Positions 24,783 to 39,700 of a stretch of 64,000 nucleotides of DNA are shown here, piece after piece. This stretch comes from Dreissena polymorpha. Taxonomy: Eukaryota; Mollusca; Bivalvia; Myida; Dreissenidae. The stretch is from NCBI RefSeq assembly GCF_020536995.1, contig NC_068365.1:37077712-37141711 (forward strand). Direction: 5' to 3'. The notes under the pieces are model-generated. The model had not been told where the DNA came from, ran no database searches, and saw only the letters and a list, made by a program, of their open reading frames with translations. Each line of letters starts with the position of its first letter. Within the stretch, counting starts at the first letter, position 1. The position numbers and the translations under genes were made by a program.

Positions 24783-27700
24783 GTATTTCTGAAATACTTC
24801 GGCACATAAACGTGTTTAGAAATCAATGAACTATATAATGTCACAATTTTAATGATAATTAAGTATTGTCAAGTTTGCATTTTTGATTTATTGTATTTTA
24901 ACAAACACATTTTTCCCGAAGTTTTTGTGAAAAGTATCAAATACAATGAAATTTTACGACTACACTTTCTTTCAAATTATTGGAAATTAATTTGAAATTT
25001 TGTCTTTTCTGGACTTGTTATTTGCATTCACAGAAATACTGTATAATTGAGAAATTTCCTGAACTTCTTATTCATGGGAGTTTAATATTTCCTGTGATGA
25101 CATTTATAACCTGTGTCCTTAATAACCATGCGTCAGAAAAACAAGAAGTTTGAAGGTGGGTTTTAATTCAAACAGTACAGAACTAAATTTTAGTATATAT
25201 TAAATGCTCAGGTATGAGAGGTATTTTAGCTTGGAGTTATTATAGAATAGATTTACATTATACACTGAGTTCTTTGTCCAAAGTAGAGCTCATGTTTGAT
25301 TTATGATTGTATTGTTTTAACTTCTAACAAAGTGCATTCAACACAAATTATGAGCTCTATAATCATTGTCAGATCAGTCACACTGCATGAGCAATTCTCA
25401 CAAGCCTTTTAGACAAGACTACCTTTATGTGTACTAGAATTCTTGTCTAGTGTTTTGTTGCCAATATTGAAGAAATTTCTATCCAGCTACAATAAGAAAT
25501 TAAAGCTGTCAAGAAACTACTTATGATTACCTAGATTACTTCGATTACCTAGAAAAAGTGATTGCCTGGTTTAAGAGCCCTATACATTGTTATGCCCCCC
25601 TTCAAAGAAGAGGGGGTATATTGTTTTGCACATGTCGGTCTGTATGTCCGTCCGTATGTCCGTCCACCAGATGGTTTCCAGATGATAACTCAAGAACGCT
25701 TAGGCCTAGGATCATGAAACTTCATAGGTACATTGATCATGACTCGCAGATGACCCCTATTGATTTTGAGGTCACTAGGTCAAAGGTCACGGTGACCCGA
25801 AATAGTAAAATGGTTTCCGGATGATAACTCAAGAACGCTTATGCCTAGGATCATAAAACTTCATAGGTACATTGATCATGACTCGCAGATGACCCCTATT
25901 GATTTTCAGGTCACTAGGTCAAAGGTCAAGGTCATGACCTTGTCATTAGTGCATATGATTTACTGTACACCCAGTGAGCATATATGTCATAGCCTTAACA
26001 GTAGTGGGTAATATCAAAACATAAATTCATTCAACATCTTTTAAAAACCCAGCTTTTACCTTAAATGATCCTTACATAATGCCAACAAACCCAAATGAAT
26101 ACACTCGATTCATTCCATTGGCTGATTTGAACAGTATCCCCCAGAACGTTGGCAACATAGGATGAAACACTAATCAGAGTAGGGAAATGCTGACATTTCT
26201 TTTCATATTCATTTTGGCCCAGTTACAGTTAGGCATTACAGATAAATTTTGTCTCCAATAAGTTCAGGGTCCATGCTTGGTCAAATTGTCAGGGGAAGAT
26301 GGACTGTACTATTAATAAATTCCTCATGTTGATAATACAATATTGCTTTTTAAGATATCAAATAACGATCCCATGAATTTTATGGAAATAAATTATTGAA
26401 AACCTAAATTATATAGGTAAATGTTGTTTGTCTTGCATTTGTCTTTCAATTACCAAAATAATATAGTTTGCATGCTAGATCTGAAATCATTGAATTGTCT
26501 AGCCACACATACGTGACGTACATGTACGCACTTAGTCTGTTTGAAAATCTTTCCTGTAATCCAGAATAGGCAACTGACATTTGCCATTTTGCTATAAATA
26601 ACACAGTATGAATTCAATTTATCTATAAGAAAGTATTGTGGTTTGATGTTCCATTTACAAGATGCAGAGATTTGTAAATAAAAGTGTCATGTACAAATGG
26701 GTCTTATGCAATATGCTGCCAGCGTAGCTCCAGTCCAGCAGACTTTTCAGGATATGCATTATGTAGAGGATACTCAGGAGATATCACGAAATCTTGAGCT
26801 ACACTGGCCAAATATGCTATAAGACCAATTTTTGCATGACAGGGATGTAATAGTGTTATTTGAATGTGTTAAAGAAAAATGTGTCTTAATTAAACATTAA
26901 ATGTTGTCGCTGCATTCCATTCCTGATCTCCAATAAAAGACGTTTATAATTAAAGCGGGTGCACTCTTCCCATTCGTAGTAAAAACAACTATTTTTCTCT
27001 AAACGATTATATGTGTCCTCTTTTCCAACGCCGTTGTTACATGTATGTCAACGTTTAAAAGCCCGATCAGCAGAATCAGCAGGGATCCGTATATTTTAAA
27101 TATAAAAAATTGATTATTTTGCAGATTTTAAGGAAAATATGGTATGATAAACAGAAAAACAGGTTACTGTCCCATCGTTTTGTAATACATTAGGCTTGGC
27201 ATTTGTAATATATTAGGCTCGACAAGCCTCGCCATTATATTATTATAAGCCTCGCTTGATACATTACAAAACGATGGGACAGTAACCTGTTATTCTCTTT
27301 TTATCATTGATATCTGCATGCATGATATAACGTTGCCTGATATATTTTTGTATTATGCCACTACTGCACATTTACGTTGGAGACGCTGACATGATCTTTT
27401 AAAGTGTTATTGGATACCCCATCCGATAACACTTTTAAGCTCTGCCCATTAATATAATTTTTTTAACTCCGCCCACATTTGTCACTCAGTTCACCATTAT
27501 TTTATGCAGCGTTCAATGTTTTCTTAATAGTCCCGCCCATACTGAGAACTACTTTTTTGGAGGCGTGGAATATCGCTTACGTCGTTAAAATGTAAACAAA
27601 CTGAACCATTCATATTGTATTCAGAAAATCCATAACTAGTAAGTAATAATTAAAACTTTAAGTTTATAAAAAATGGAAAGCATGAAAGAAATGAGCATTC

Positions 27701-30700
27701 ATCTATGGGAAAAATAAAACAAATACAAATTTGGGCCTCACTTGCTTCACTTAATAAGAAACTATAATAAACTTAATAGGTTTTAATAAAAAAAATAAAC
27801 ATGACAGATTTGATCAAAAGAAGAATTCAGGACGACTTATACTTTAAAGATGCAAATGAGTTCCTTGTTTGTGTCACTCTTTAAATAGCAAGGCAAAAAA
27901 GTGATTATCATACACAAAAAATTTATGTCAACAAAGAAAAATTATAAATAATAAAGATGCTTTCTTAGTCAATTCCTGCCATTACTTATAATACACATGT
28001 ACATAAACATTTCAAGTTTTTAGAAAAATTCTAAACAATAAAGATTCTTTCTTAGTCAATACCTGCCATATGATATCTAATAATACATGAACTATTCAAT
28101 TTTTAAGTGTCTAAAATCATAATTTTACATAAAACTGGTTCTGTCTCCACATCTTTAACAAAACAGAAAATGTTTGTGTACATTGGTAGTCTATAGTACT
28201 CTAGTTAACCTGAAAATGAAATAAAGAAACCTTTATAAAAACATAATTAAGCACTCATTTCACAACTACTTTTAAAATAAAAATCTAAATCTAAAAATTA
28301 TAAAATATTATTAGACTATTTATTTGAATTAAGATTTATAACATTCAAAGATAAAACAATAACATAAAAACACTTTACTCAATAATAAATCTGTTGAAAA
28401 AAGTTTCACCTTTCCAAAAAAAGTAATTAGATGGGTTGATTTGAAGCTGTGCTGGAATGCAGCATGGGTATATCTTGAATTCTTTGAGAGGCAGAGAAAG
28501 ACTGAGACCGGTTAAACTGATAAGGCTAGAACTGTTTTGCCAAGAATTTGGGAAAATGATCATCATGACCAATCAAAAGGTGTGGTTGCAACTTCCTGCA
28601 AATAAAATTAAAAAATATATATATTCTATAATAAAACCTTACAAACCCAACATGAGACAAAATGTCAAAATAGAGATTATTAAAATAACATTTTTATAGC
28701 ACAACTTGAACAAATTACAATTTAGACAGGCACACAATATCATTATCAAAATCAAAGCGCTGAAGGCACTGAAGATGTTCGCTATTGCATAATTTAACAC
28801 GCAATTCATTTTTGAAAATCAATCGCAAGTTTGAAATGAACACACGCCATTCAACTTTATAAAGTGTGTGTCATAGCGCACAGGGCGAGTTTTGTGTGCA
28901 CTTTTTATCATCCTTATTATTTCATAGAAATAACTACCGGTAAGACAAAATAAAAAACAACATGCTTTTTGGAAGTTCTGAAATCATAGAAAGTATGATG
29001 AAAATGGTAATGATAACTTAATATATAGAAAATTTGCAGTCGCCATCATATTAAAGGAATATTTTTTTTCTAATATCAAATGACTATCTCACCAAGAATA
29101 TAAATTCATAATGAAAGTTCCGTGTACAAACCTTTTGATTTTTGACACCATATACAAATTCAAAATATACAATAATCTTCGTATCTTGTATATGGAGGAA
29201 TAAAAGTACATAAACATTGCTGTTTATGCTTTACTTGTTACCCGAGCAGTTCACACGGTGTCAACAACGCTAACATAAACATAGGTATAGAGCACTAATG
29301 CGCTTTTAGGCATAGCTGTTTCAGTTTTCATCGTAGTGACTTTTACATAAGGCCAACAGACACGCATGAATATTTTCGAATATTTAATAAGCTGATTCGA
29401 GATACAACCTCTGAATTTTTGCTACATCACTGCGTATGTGCTCAATTCAAAGGATGTAGCACTGTTCAGTGTAAGGAATTCCGGACTACTTTCTGTATGC
29501 TCAAACGACACAAATTGTGGCCCTGTTACAATTACGCGTTACAATCTATCTCGCAGAATTTCACTTTCGCCTCCAAGATGAGAAAACAATCATTAGCGAA
29601 ATAGTATAGTGTCAGACAGAGAAAATCGTTTAATTATCATACCACAATGTTTGCCGTACTTGGTCAGCACGTCTGGAAATCATTCCTTAATGTGTGGATA
29701 GGCTGCCATTATTAACACGTTTGCTATTTTCAATTCAATTTTGTATCAAAAAGCATTGTTCTTAAATGTGGCATTTTCAATTTGCAAATAGATTTGTAAT
29801 GACACTCGTCATGCGAAAATGGGTCTTATTCCATATGTGCCCATCATATAAATAGCCCACTCAGCTATCCCTCCTTCTGGTAAGGAGAAACATAACATAT
29901 TGAGTGATTTTAAAGCGAACAGCATCGCCTATGGCCTGACTGCGCAAAAGCACATGTTGGGTTTAACAAACGCTTGCCGAAATGCATAAGACCCATTTTC
30001 GCATGACGGCGCTATTGACGTGTGATTTAAATGTGTCGAAAGAAAACTGCGTTTAAATCAAATATAAACATACGATATATTTCAATAGTGAAGAAAGATA
30101 CTCATAACAAGGCATATGAGGACACATATGAAGTGCTCTCCCGTAGTATATTTTTTTATTTACTCACACTAATGTGTGGTTAAAAATGCTAACACACATT
30201 TCATGCGATGAATATGCTGCTAACAAGTGAAAAACACAACACAATAGTTTAACTTTTGTTTAATTGTATTTAATTATTTAGAAAAGTAAATTGCTAACTT
30301 TATTTCAAAGTATACGCCGACTACATTTTTAAAAGACATTTATTGTTATAAATATATTTAATATGATATATTAAGTTGTTTTCGGTTTTAGCGATTAAAA
30401 AGCATTTTCGAGGTTGCCTATAGTATGCCTGTAGTAATTGATGAACTCATATCCAACCCTTCTCGAAAAAGTGCACTAAATGCGCATTAAATGCGCTTTT
30501 AATGCGCATTAAAGCGCATGTTATTGGCACCGTATTTTTTGCTGAAAAAAATATGGTGCCAATAACATGCGCTTTAAAGCGCATTTAACTAAACAAGTGC
30601 ATTTTTCTGTTCAAATAATACACTTTTTGAGTGTATAAATGCACTTTTGTGTGTATTTTAAAGTGTACTTTAGTGTTTTTAAGTGAATTAATACGCTTAA

Positions 30701-33700
30701 GTGTATTTAAGTGTATTAATTCGCTTACCGTTTTTTTTTGTTCCCCAAAAAGTACACTTGAAGCGTATTTTAAGCGTTTTAATTTACTTAGGAAAACATG
30801 AAAAAATACACTTAAATACGCTCTTGTGTATTTTTTGAAAAAAATACGCTCTAGTGTATTTTTTGAAAAATTTGGGGAAAAAAATACGCTCAAGTGTATT
30901 TTTAGTGTATAAAGTGCACTTAAGTGTATCTTTGAAAATGTCTATTAAAAAACATTCATTTGGATATGAAAAGTGGCCGGTTTAAATATGATCTGAGAGA
31001 ACAACAGCAAATAAACTTTGAAATAAACACATTTATTCACATAAATCATTTTAAAATAAACAAGTAGTTAAGGCCATTCTATGGGTGCTTAAAAGCTTTT
31101 CCGCTTTCCTCTGCAACTGCTTCCCCCTGTCCCTATACTTTTTGGTTTACATTGTTCCATACAAAGAATGCATTGAAAAAAAACATGTCAATATACAATT
31201 TTTTCAAACAATATCACAATAAATAACAATGGCAAATAAAATATGTTGAAAGACAAAGACATACATGTAGGCTTACCAAATTGTCAAATAGCAAAATAGT
31301 TTTTTTTTAAATCTTTCTCAATCCTCACATGGTTTTTAATATTGTTAAAGATTTTTTCTTGCCAAACTTGTAATGTGGCGCACAAATTATGTAAGTTTTT
31401 CGAGTTTATGTGAAAAAACCTAAAATGACATCAAAGATAATTCGTTCTTATTATTAAATATATAAGCACTATGGACATGAAAGCACATTTGAGATCTACA
31501 TAACTTTCCAAACTTGGAAATATATACAACCATTTACAACTATTTACTCACAAGTTATCTCAGTTTTAACTATAAAGGGGACATATCAACAGCTAGAACA
31601 GTATTTTATAGTCTGAAATAGATTTATTTATTAAAAATAACGTTATAAATAATTTCTAAACACAAACACTTTCAGAGGGTAAGAGAGACATTCGGAGGCC
31701 TTGGGAAAATCTTAGGAGTGACACAAATTCAAATAAACTTGTAATGTGGCGCAAAAATTATGTAAGTTTCTTGAGTTTATATATCTAAAAAAAATACATT
31801 AAAGATAATTCATTCTAATTATTAAATTTATAAGCATATGGACAATGAAACGCACACTCGCTAGGTTTTGGCAAACAATAACCTGCTCAGTAAGTTTTTG
31901 TGGGTTTTTGGCAAGGTGGTTTCCTGTGGGTTTAAACACTTTTTTGTATTAAAGTATGTTAAAGTCTTTTACAATTTTGTGCTGATATGTTTCAGTAAAA
32001 AAAGTAATAGCCCCATGCAGTTTTAAGGGGAAAAAACACAATGGGCAGGAAAATCATCTTTATAACACAAACAAATATGAACATAAGAATTGTACACTTC
32101 ATTATAAAATGAGGCATTTGTGAAAGATTGTATGGAAAAAACGATTAACCGCAGTGTTCTGCAGTGGGTCAATATATTTAGATCGCAGCTGCTGCAGAGA
32201 ACTAGGTCACAGCTGTTGGGGGTACCTGAACCGCAGTGGCCGGAGGAACCTGGACTTCAGCATTTGGAGAGACCTTGACCGAATATGGTGGTGGGACCAG
32301 TAGTCCAGTACAGCAGCCATTTGAGAACACGACCGCAACCGCCAGGGGGACCTGGATGGCAGCCAGTGCCTAGACCTGATCTTGGCAGCTGGAGGGACCT
32401 GGAAAGCAGCAGGCGAGACCGGAAAAGCAGGGGCTGGAGTGACATCTACCACTGATGTTGCTTGTGTCCTTCTCTTCTTAAGGATCTTGAATGCGTATTG
32501 ATCTGCAAAAGATAAACATGATATCACACACTATCAAAAGGGCGAGGCATTCTTCATACTTGTTAAATTGTAAGGTTTTTGTTTCACTTAACTATGAAAT
32601 ATTGCTGTAATGGTAATCTTGTTGCGATTATAATTAGAAATTTAAATCAATGCAAGTTTGTTTGCTTGTTGTTTTTGTTTGTTTATTTTTGCAATTTTTT
32701 CATCCTGTGATCACATGTGACTAAACTCTTATCATCAAAGAAATAGCGTTTTGTAGACAATACAGTTTGAAAATGAACTAAGATGCATGGTCTCATTTGG
32801 CTGTCTGGACTGGCTGGAAGTGTGATGCATTTTAAATGCAATAACCTGTATAGTTTTACCTCTCAACAAATCCAGCTTTTCTTAGTCAAGCACAGCCCAC
32901 TCTCCTGCTTCACTCTAGTTGGCCAACTCTTGAAGGGTAAAAACCTGGTGTTAAAGTCCATACATCAGTCAGTATCCCCCTGTTTCTTCCTTTTTTAGCA
33001 GGTGATAATGCACATTCTTTCCTTGGGGCAAGAGTTTTACCTTTAAAATCAAAATATAAAAGTTCTCATTGAAATATGAGGGAAAGAAGTCCATTCAGTA
33101 ATGACCAGACTTAGCTATAAATAAAGTTTAAGATGACAATAACCATAAAACACAGCCATAATAATTCACTGTACACAACATTAACACTTTTTAATTTGTA
33201 TATTTATCTATTTTTGTTTCAATTGGTGTTAGTTTTCCTTAAAATTACAATGCATTTACTTATCCTTATACCAGAGACAATACATAAACATGATAATGAT
33301 CATAATTAATTCAATGAACTTAATTAAAAAAGGGATGCAGAAATAAAAATACAAACCTGTTACAACTGTTCTTCAGTATCCAGCCACTTTGGACCTCCTT
33401 TGATTTACTACATTGTAGTAAATACACTTTGTTTTCATCACACAATACTTCATGCTGACAGTATTTCAAGACATTTGACACTACAAGTACAATTTAAAAT
33501 CTTAATTTGCTAAATCATGTCTAAAAATGTAGCTCATTATCAGTTGCTGACACCTGCTTGTTTAAACAAATTTACTTCCTGTGCCCTAAACCAATCAAAA
33601 GTGGCTTGTTTTCAAAACAAAAACTATCAACCAATCAAAAGTATGCAGATGATATGCACCCCTTTGTTAGGCATTGCTGCATCACTGATAAGAGATTAGT

Positions 33701-36700
33701 GTTTATGATGCATATTTGATTTAATTGGGGGAGAGCTGATCTTTTATCTGTTGTGTCAGCTTGAGATATATCTACTGATAAAGGCAAATTTCAACACCAA
33801 AATATTTATGGAATAATACACATCACTGATAACAATTCTTCTCTTTGTGACCTTAAATTGAATATCATTACTGAGAAATGACAATCTGTTTATTGTTTAT
33901 GAAATCACAAATTACAATACATGCACATAACCCTTAGCATATTATATTTATTTGTGAATATTTCAATTTGACATACTGAAAGGTGTTAGAAAATTATAAT
34001 TCTATTATAAATATTATTTTAATTGCCTTTAAAAAATGTGTTTAGTAGACAATGTGGTAGATATTAATTTTATTTGGGTTAAATATCAGTATAAGAAATT
34101 TGAGAAAATATAATTTAAATATTAAAAATATTCAAAGTGTCAAAAATATTATGTGGGCTTGCCAGAAGCCCACATAATATTTTTGACACGTTCAATATTT
34201 TTAATAAGTGACCCACAGCCTGATTTAGTTGAACTTGTGCTTTTTAAAGCTGTTAAGCATTGTTGTTAAAAAATTTATTATGAATAGTATTATTTTCTTG
34301 ATGTTTTCAAATAATCAATAAACATTTGATAATGTCATACATAACACTTGTATTTGTGTTGTTTTTGTAAATACTACAAAATTTTTACTACTAATATATA
34401 ATGTATGAAAAGTATAAAATATGTTCAGACCCAGAAAAGATACACTTATTAATACACTTAAATACGCTTAAATTGAAAAGACACACTGTCTTGGAAAAGA
34501 TATAGTTAAAAATACACTTCCATTGAAAAGACGCACTCAATCATATAAAAGTACAGAAAAAATACACTTGGCAATTCAAAAGATTATGAAAAAACGCGCT
34601 CTAATTTCGAAAAATACACTTTAATGCACTTAAGTGTACTTTTAAAACGAAAGACGCAGAAAAAATACACTTTTTTGGAGAAAGCGCAGAATAAATGCAC
34701 TTCTTAAAGTGTATTTTGTTAAAAAGCGTATTTTATTTCGAGAAGGGAACTGTCTATGTATTGAGAACTGTGAATATAAACAAGCTTTACCTTCTTCTAA
34801 CCTTCTACTATTGCAATCGTATTATTATTATAAATTGTTTGTTATATTCGGGTTTAGCAATTATGAAACTTTTTTTTGTCTATCGTATCGCTGAAGTTAT
34901 TGTTGAACTTATGTTCAACGTTTTATGAATTGAGAATATAAATAAGCGTCAACTTTTTCCCGAATCTCTCAATTTACGACCTGTACTACGTCATTGAGTT
35001 GTATGCGAGAGCGTAACCTATTGCGTTGTTATAACCTGTAAACTTTCCTTTGTTTATCGACAGGCGCATCTATTAATAGCCTCATATCATGAATGAAAAA
35101 ACACCCGCGAAAAAGAACCACGTGACCAAATAGGACGCAAAACGCAAATACCAGGCGACTACGACTTTTTTTATGTAAGAACGCTCCGCAATTCCTTTGA
35201 AGCCGGAGCCTTGTGATTGCTATTACGTAAATAATTGACCTCTAACTGAAGTAAGCAAAGGAAGCGCAGCACCTAATTGACCCATTCCTTCTATGTGCAA
35301 AGGCAGATTGAATTTTACTAATGTATGGTTTACCTATTATAACACACATTATAATGCGGTAAATATGCGACTAACAAGTTAAAAACACTATAATTAAACT
35401 TTTGTTTTGAATTAAGTTATTTAAAAAACAAAATTCCAAACCTTATTTCAAAACAGCAAGACTACATTTTTAAGATAATATTATTGTTATATTTAAATGT
35501 TTTTCAACAGTTTCAGCGATAATGAAACATTTTTTTATGTTGTCTATCGTATCCCTGTAATAATTGCTGAACTCGTGGTCAACGTATTATTAATTGAGAC
35601 CTGGGAATATAAACAAGTGTAACCTTATACTATTGCGTTATTCTCACACGGACTCCCCTTTGTTTATCGACAGTCTCAGATTTATGAATGAGCTGAGGGA
35701 AAATACTACGTCACGCACACAAAGCAGAAAGTGGACTATTTTAATCATTCATAAACAATCTCCTCCGCGACACGTACAATACGATCATTGTTTATTGATT
35801 CTTTTCTATAAAACACCGTTCGAAAATATTGAATGTAACACGATATTAATATAATGTTTCCATTTGTGAATACACATAATTGGAGAACTCAAACCTCTTG
35901 CATAAATTATACAACTCTTTCTTGCGCGGATACGCAAGCGGGTAATGGGTTAATCATACCTAGGCCGTATCGACCTGAATTTCACACTAAGCACTTTAGA
36001 CGGTCGCTAAAGCGACCATCTAAAAATGATAATATAGGCATATGAAATGGCCGATAAAAAATAATTAAGAATTTCTTTAAACTGAAAACCTTTTTATAAT
36101 AGACTAGGGGCTTTTTCTTCATTAGCAAATGGCTTTTTTTTGCACAAATTTGATGAATTTGCGATGCAAATGTTCAATATTTAAAATGTAAGCGACTATT
36201 TTTTTTCACTTTTTTTTCACATTTTTTAAACATTTTATAAACAGGAGCAGACCACTGTATCAAGCATTTTTACATAATTATGGCCCCTTTTACACTTAGA
36301 TAATTGACAATTTTGCTTAATTTGCCATAAATTCTTATTTTATGATCACATTTTATTATTACTTTGACAAAACAACACTTACCTGAATACCACAATAGAT
36401 TCCACCCGAACAATTACCCACGCCCCTACCCAGAATCCCTCCCCCCCCTCAACCTCCCCCCCCCAAAAAAAAAATATTTTTTTAAACATCAAATAATTAA
36501 TTACCCCACACACATTATACTCCCCTCAACCCCCCCTACCCCCCCATTTTTTTTTAAACATCTAATAAATTACCACACCCCACATTATAGCCCCCTCTCA
36601 CCCCCCTACCCCCCCCCATTTTTTAATTATAATATATTTTTTATTTTTTATTTTTGAAAGATCTCTTATAAATTATTGATTATGAACAATTTCCCCATTA

Positions 36701-39700
36701 TGGCTTATGTTGTATTGTCAAGCACTCGAATGGTCGAACGCGCTGTCCTCTGACAGCTCTTGTTATTTGACACTATACTTGTTTGAAGCATAACATTATT
36801 TTACTGACTATTCCTTGGTATGTTCATGTATTAATTGTTTATTTTAGCAGGTGCAGTAAAGTGACCCCGATTTCGGAGCTGACCAACTCGCAGCCCACAG
36901 ACCTACAGGGACTGTCAGTGGAGCTCAAAACTGTCATGGGGGGAATCAAAAGCCTACAGATAAATCAGGAGGCCAGTGTTCAGTCATTGCAGAGAACATA
37001 CAAGGAACATGGGACAGTCATGATAGAACAATTGCGTGGCAATTTAAATACTAATATAGATAAGTGTTGTAATAGTTCTGTGGGTACATCGGGCAAAAAT
37101 TTAAAAGAAGAAATGTGTTGGAGTGTTCCTTCTATCTTGAATGAATTTGATAATATTACTGTGAAGGAACTAAACGAGATAAAAGAGGAAGTTATAAGCA
37201 TAAAAGGGTCAGTTACAAGTTCTATTCATAAATGCACCAGTTTTCACAATGACTTGTCACATTTCCATGAAATTGTTCAGAAAATTGGAGATAATAAGGA
37301 GCTCTGCCTTATAGCCAGCATAAAATGTAAGCATATAATACAGCAGGCATTGACTCTTCTAGGAAAGTCAGACAAGGTGTTAAATGTCCAGAGTATTACT
37401 AAGCACAATGTTAGAATACCAAGTGATAAAGATGTATGTTATATCAGAGGCATATGTGTTCTTCCCGATGGGCAGGTACTGGTTGTAGACAGGGACAATC
37501 AGAATGTCAAGCTGCTAAACCAGCAAAACCAGGTGGTGAGTCACTGGGATGTGAATGCTAGGCCTATTGACATTTGTTTGATCACACCCAGTGAGGTTGC
37601 AGTGGCTGTGAATATTAGCAACATACATGAGGTCCAGTTTATCACTGTCAACCAGGGAAAGCTTGTTCCTGGCAGGAAGTTTCAGTTACAACATGAATGT
37701 AGAGGTATCGCCCATCACCAAGGAGACCTTTTTGTCACCTCTGGTGAAGAACTGCACAAATACACACTGAATGGCAAACATGTCTGCAGTCTATATAGGT
37801 CATTTGAATATAAAGGTAAGAATCATGGTGAATCCATCCTGATAACATTTGTATTATGTACAGGGATTTTTCTAGCCATTGTGGGAAAAGGAGTCTAGTC
37901 AAATTTTGTTATTAGCTCGGCTGTTTTCAGAGAGAACCCGAGGTATTGTCATAGCCAGCTCGTCGTCCGTCGTAAGCGTCGTGCTAAAACCTTAACATTG
38001 GCTCTAAAATCAAAGTGCTTCCACCTACAACTTTGAAACTTCATATGTAGATGCAACTTGATGAGTTCTACACGCCACACCCATTTTGGGTCACTAGGTC
38101 AAAGGTCAAGGTCACTGTGACCTCTTATATAAAACTTTAACATAGGCTCTAAAATCAAAGTGCTTCCACCTACAACTTTGAAACTTCATATGTAGATGCA
38201 CCTTGATGAGTTCTACATGCCAACTCATTTTTGGGTCACTAGGTCAAAGGTCAAGGTCACTGTGAGCTCTAATATAAAACTTTAACAAACCTTATCATTC
38301 GCTCTAAAATCAAAGTGCTTCCACCTACAACTTTGAAACTTTAAATGTACATGCACCATGATGAGTTCTACACGCCACACCCATTTTTGGGTCACGAGGT
38401 CAAAGGACACTGTGACCTTTAATATAAACTTTAAATAGGCTCTAAAATCAAAGTGCTGTTACCTACAACTTTGAAACTTCATATGTAGATGAACCTTGAT
38501 GAGTTCTACATGTCACACCAAATGTTGGGTCACTAGGTCAAAGGTCAAGGTCACTGTGACCTCTAAAAAACAAATCTGACAAGCTTTTGCAGCCGAACGT
38601 TGGCACCTGTTATGCTGTGCTCTTGTTTTAAATCCATACAATTACATATTTGAAAATTTTTATCGACTTAATGAACCGAATTGGGATTTATTTTTTTAAT
38701 CAACAAATATTGACCCATAAGGCATTTATCTTGTTGTTTTGTTATCATATAAATTATAGTTATATACTTTGTGAGATGAAAATAAAATAAATTCAGATGT
38801 CATAGCAGAAAACCCACTGATGTATTATAAACTATTTGTTCTAGAATTCATAAGTGCCCTTTGATTTCTGCAGTAGCCAAAACAAGATTCAGAAATATTG
38901 ATTTATAAATATGAGTAATGAAGTATTTTGACTGTCACTACATGACATGTCTTTAAATAGAAACTGAGTTCCTGGGAAAGAGACACTTTCTGACCTGGTC
39001 TTAATTTGTGATTTTTTAATGATTGTACATGTACAATATGTTTGATAGATGGAACAATTTCAAAACACCATATAACAAAGTTTTTTTGTGGTTGTATTCT
39101 TTTATGAAGTGTTCAAATGTATGTATTAGTTACAATGTAATTATAGAAGTATATTCATATAATTATTTTGCTGTTGAAATAGGTTCGGTAACAAACTAGC
39201 TAGAAAATTGTCAAGAACTGTTGTGTTGAATATTATTTGTTACAAACACTTGAAAAACACAAATACTGTTGTAACACGGCACATGTATGAATTATGTCTG
39301 CTCTGGTCAATTTCACTCATTTCAGTACATGGTTATAAAATGTATATATGTGTGGGAAATCTATTCATGCTGCACATAGAACATGGTATAAACATGTTGA
39401 TTGAACTGTACAATTGTTTCTGTATGTGTAATTTTTTCAATCTGTGTAATTTTGCTTCAATTCATATCTAATTCACCAGTCCCATTTCAACATGTCAAAC
39501 GTTAACACAATAGCTCTGCTACTGAAGTTTATTGTCACACTTAACTATTGAATCATTGAAATGTATGCATATATTTTAGATGTGTAAAGGCCTATTTATA
39601 ACAACATATGCATAATACAATATCACTGCAGTATGTTTAATAAGATTATTTAACATTGACAGTAACTCAATATCTTGATGTTACTCTGTTTTGCAGTGAA

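Larger units (their letters stand above)
30457..34747. mobile_element. 4.3-kb TIR element with AAGTGTATT subterminal repeats
   Basis: Short terminal inverted repeats CCCTTCTCGAAA (30457-30468) and TTTCGAGAAGGG (34736-34747) are flanked on both sides by AA, a possible 2-bp target duplication. Dense clusters of AAGTGTATT/AATACACTT/AATACGCTT variants fill 30590-30930 and 34435-34735 in mirror fashion. The flanks (30170-30456 and 34748 onward) join to match related uninterrupted copies at about 34800-34960 and 35335-35640, which supports insertion at this point. The interior contains a direct repeat (AACTTGTAATGTGGCGCA at about 31366 and 31737), a proline-rich minus-strand segment and a strong hairpin. 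It sits in intron 1 of the TRIM-like gene. Superfamily unassigned. Confidence 0.6.

Noticed and set aside
34437-34735. The AAGTGTATT-rich tract as a stand-alone microsatellite
   Set aside because: Its mirror partner at 30590-30930 and the flanking inverted termini show that it is a subterminal part of one element.
36364-36657. Proline-rich + strand frame upstream of TRIM-like exon 2
   Set aside because: C-rich minisatellite; no splice link or motif.
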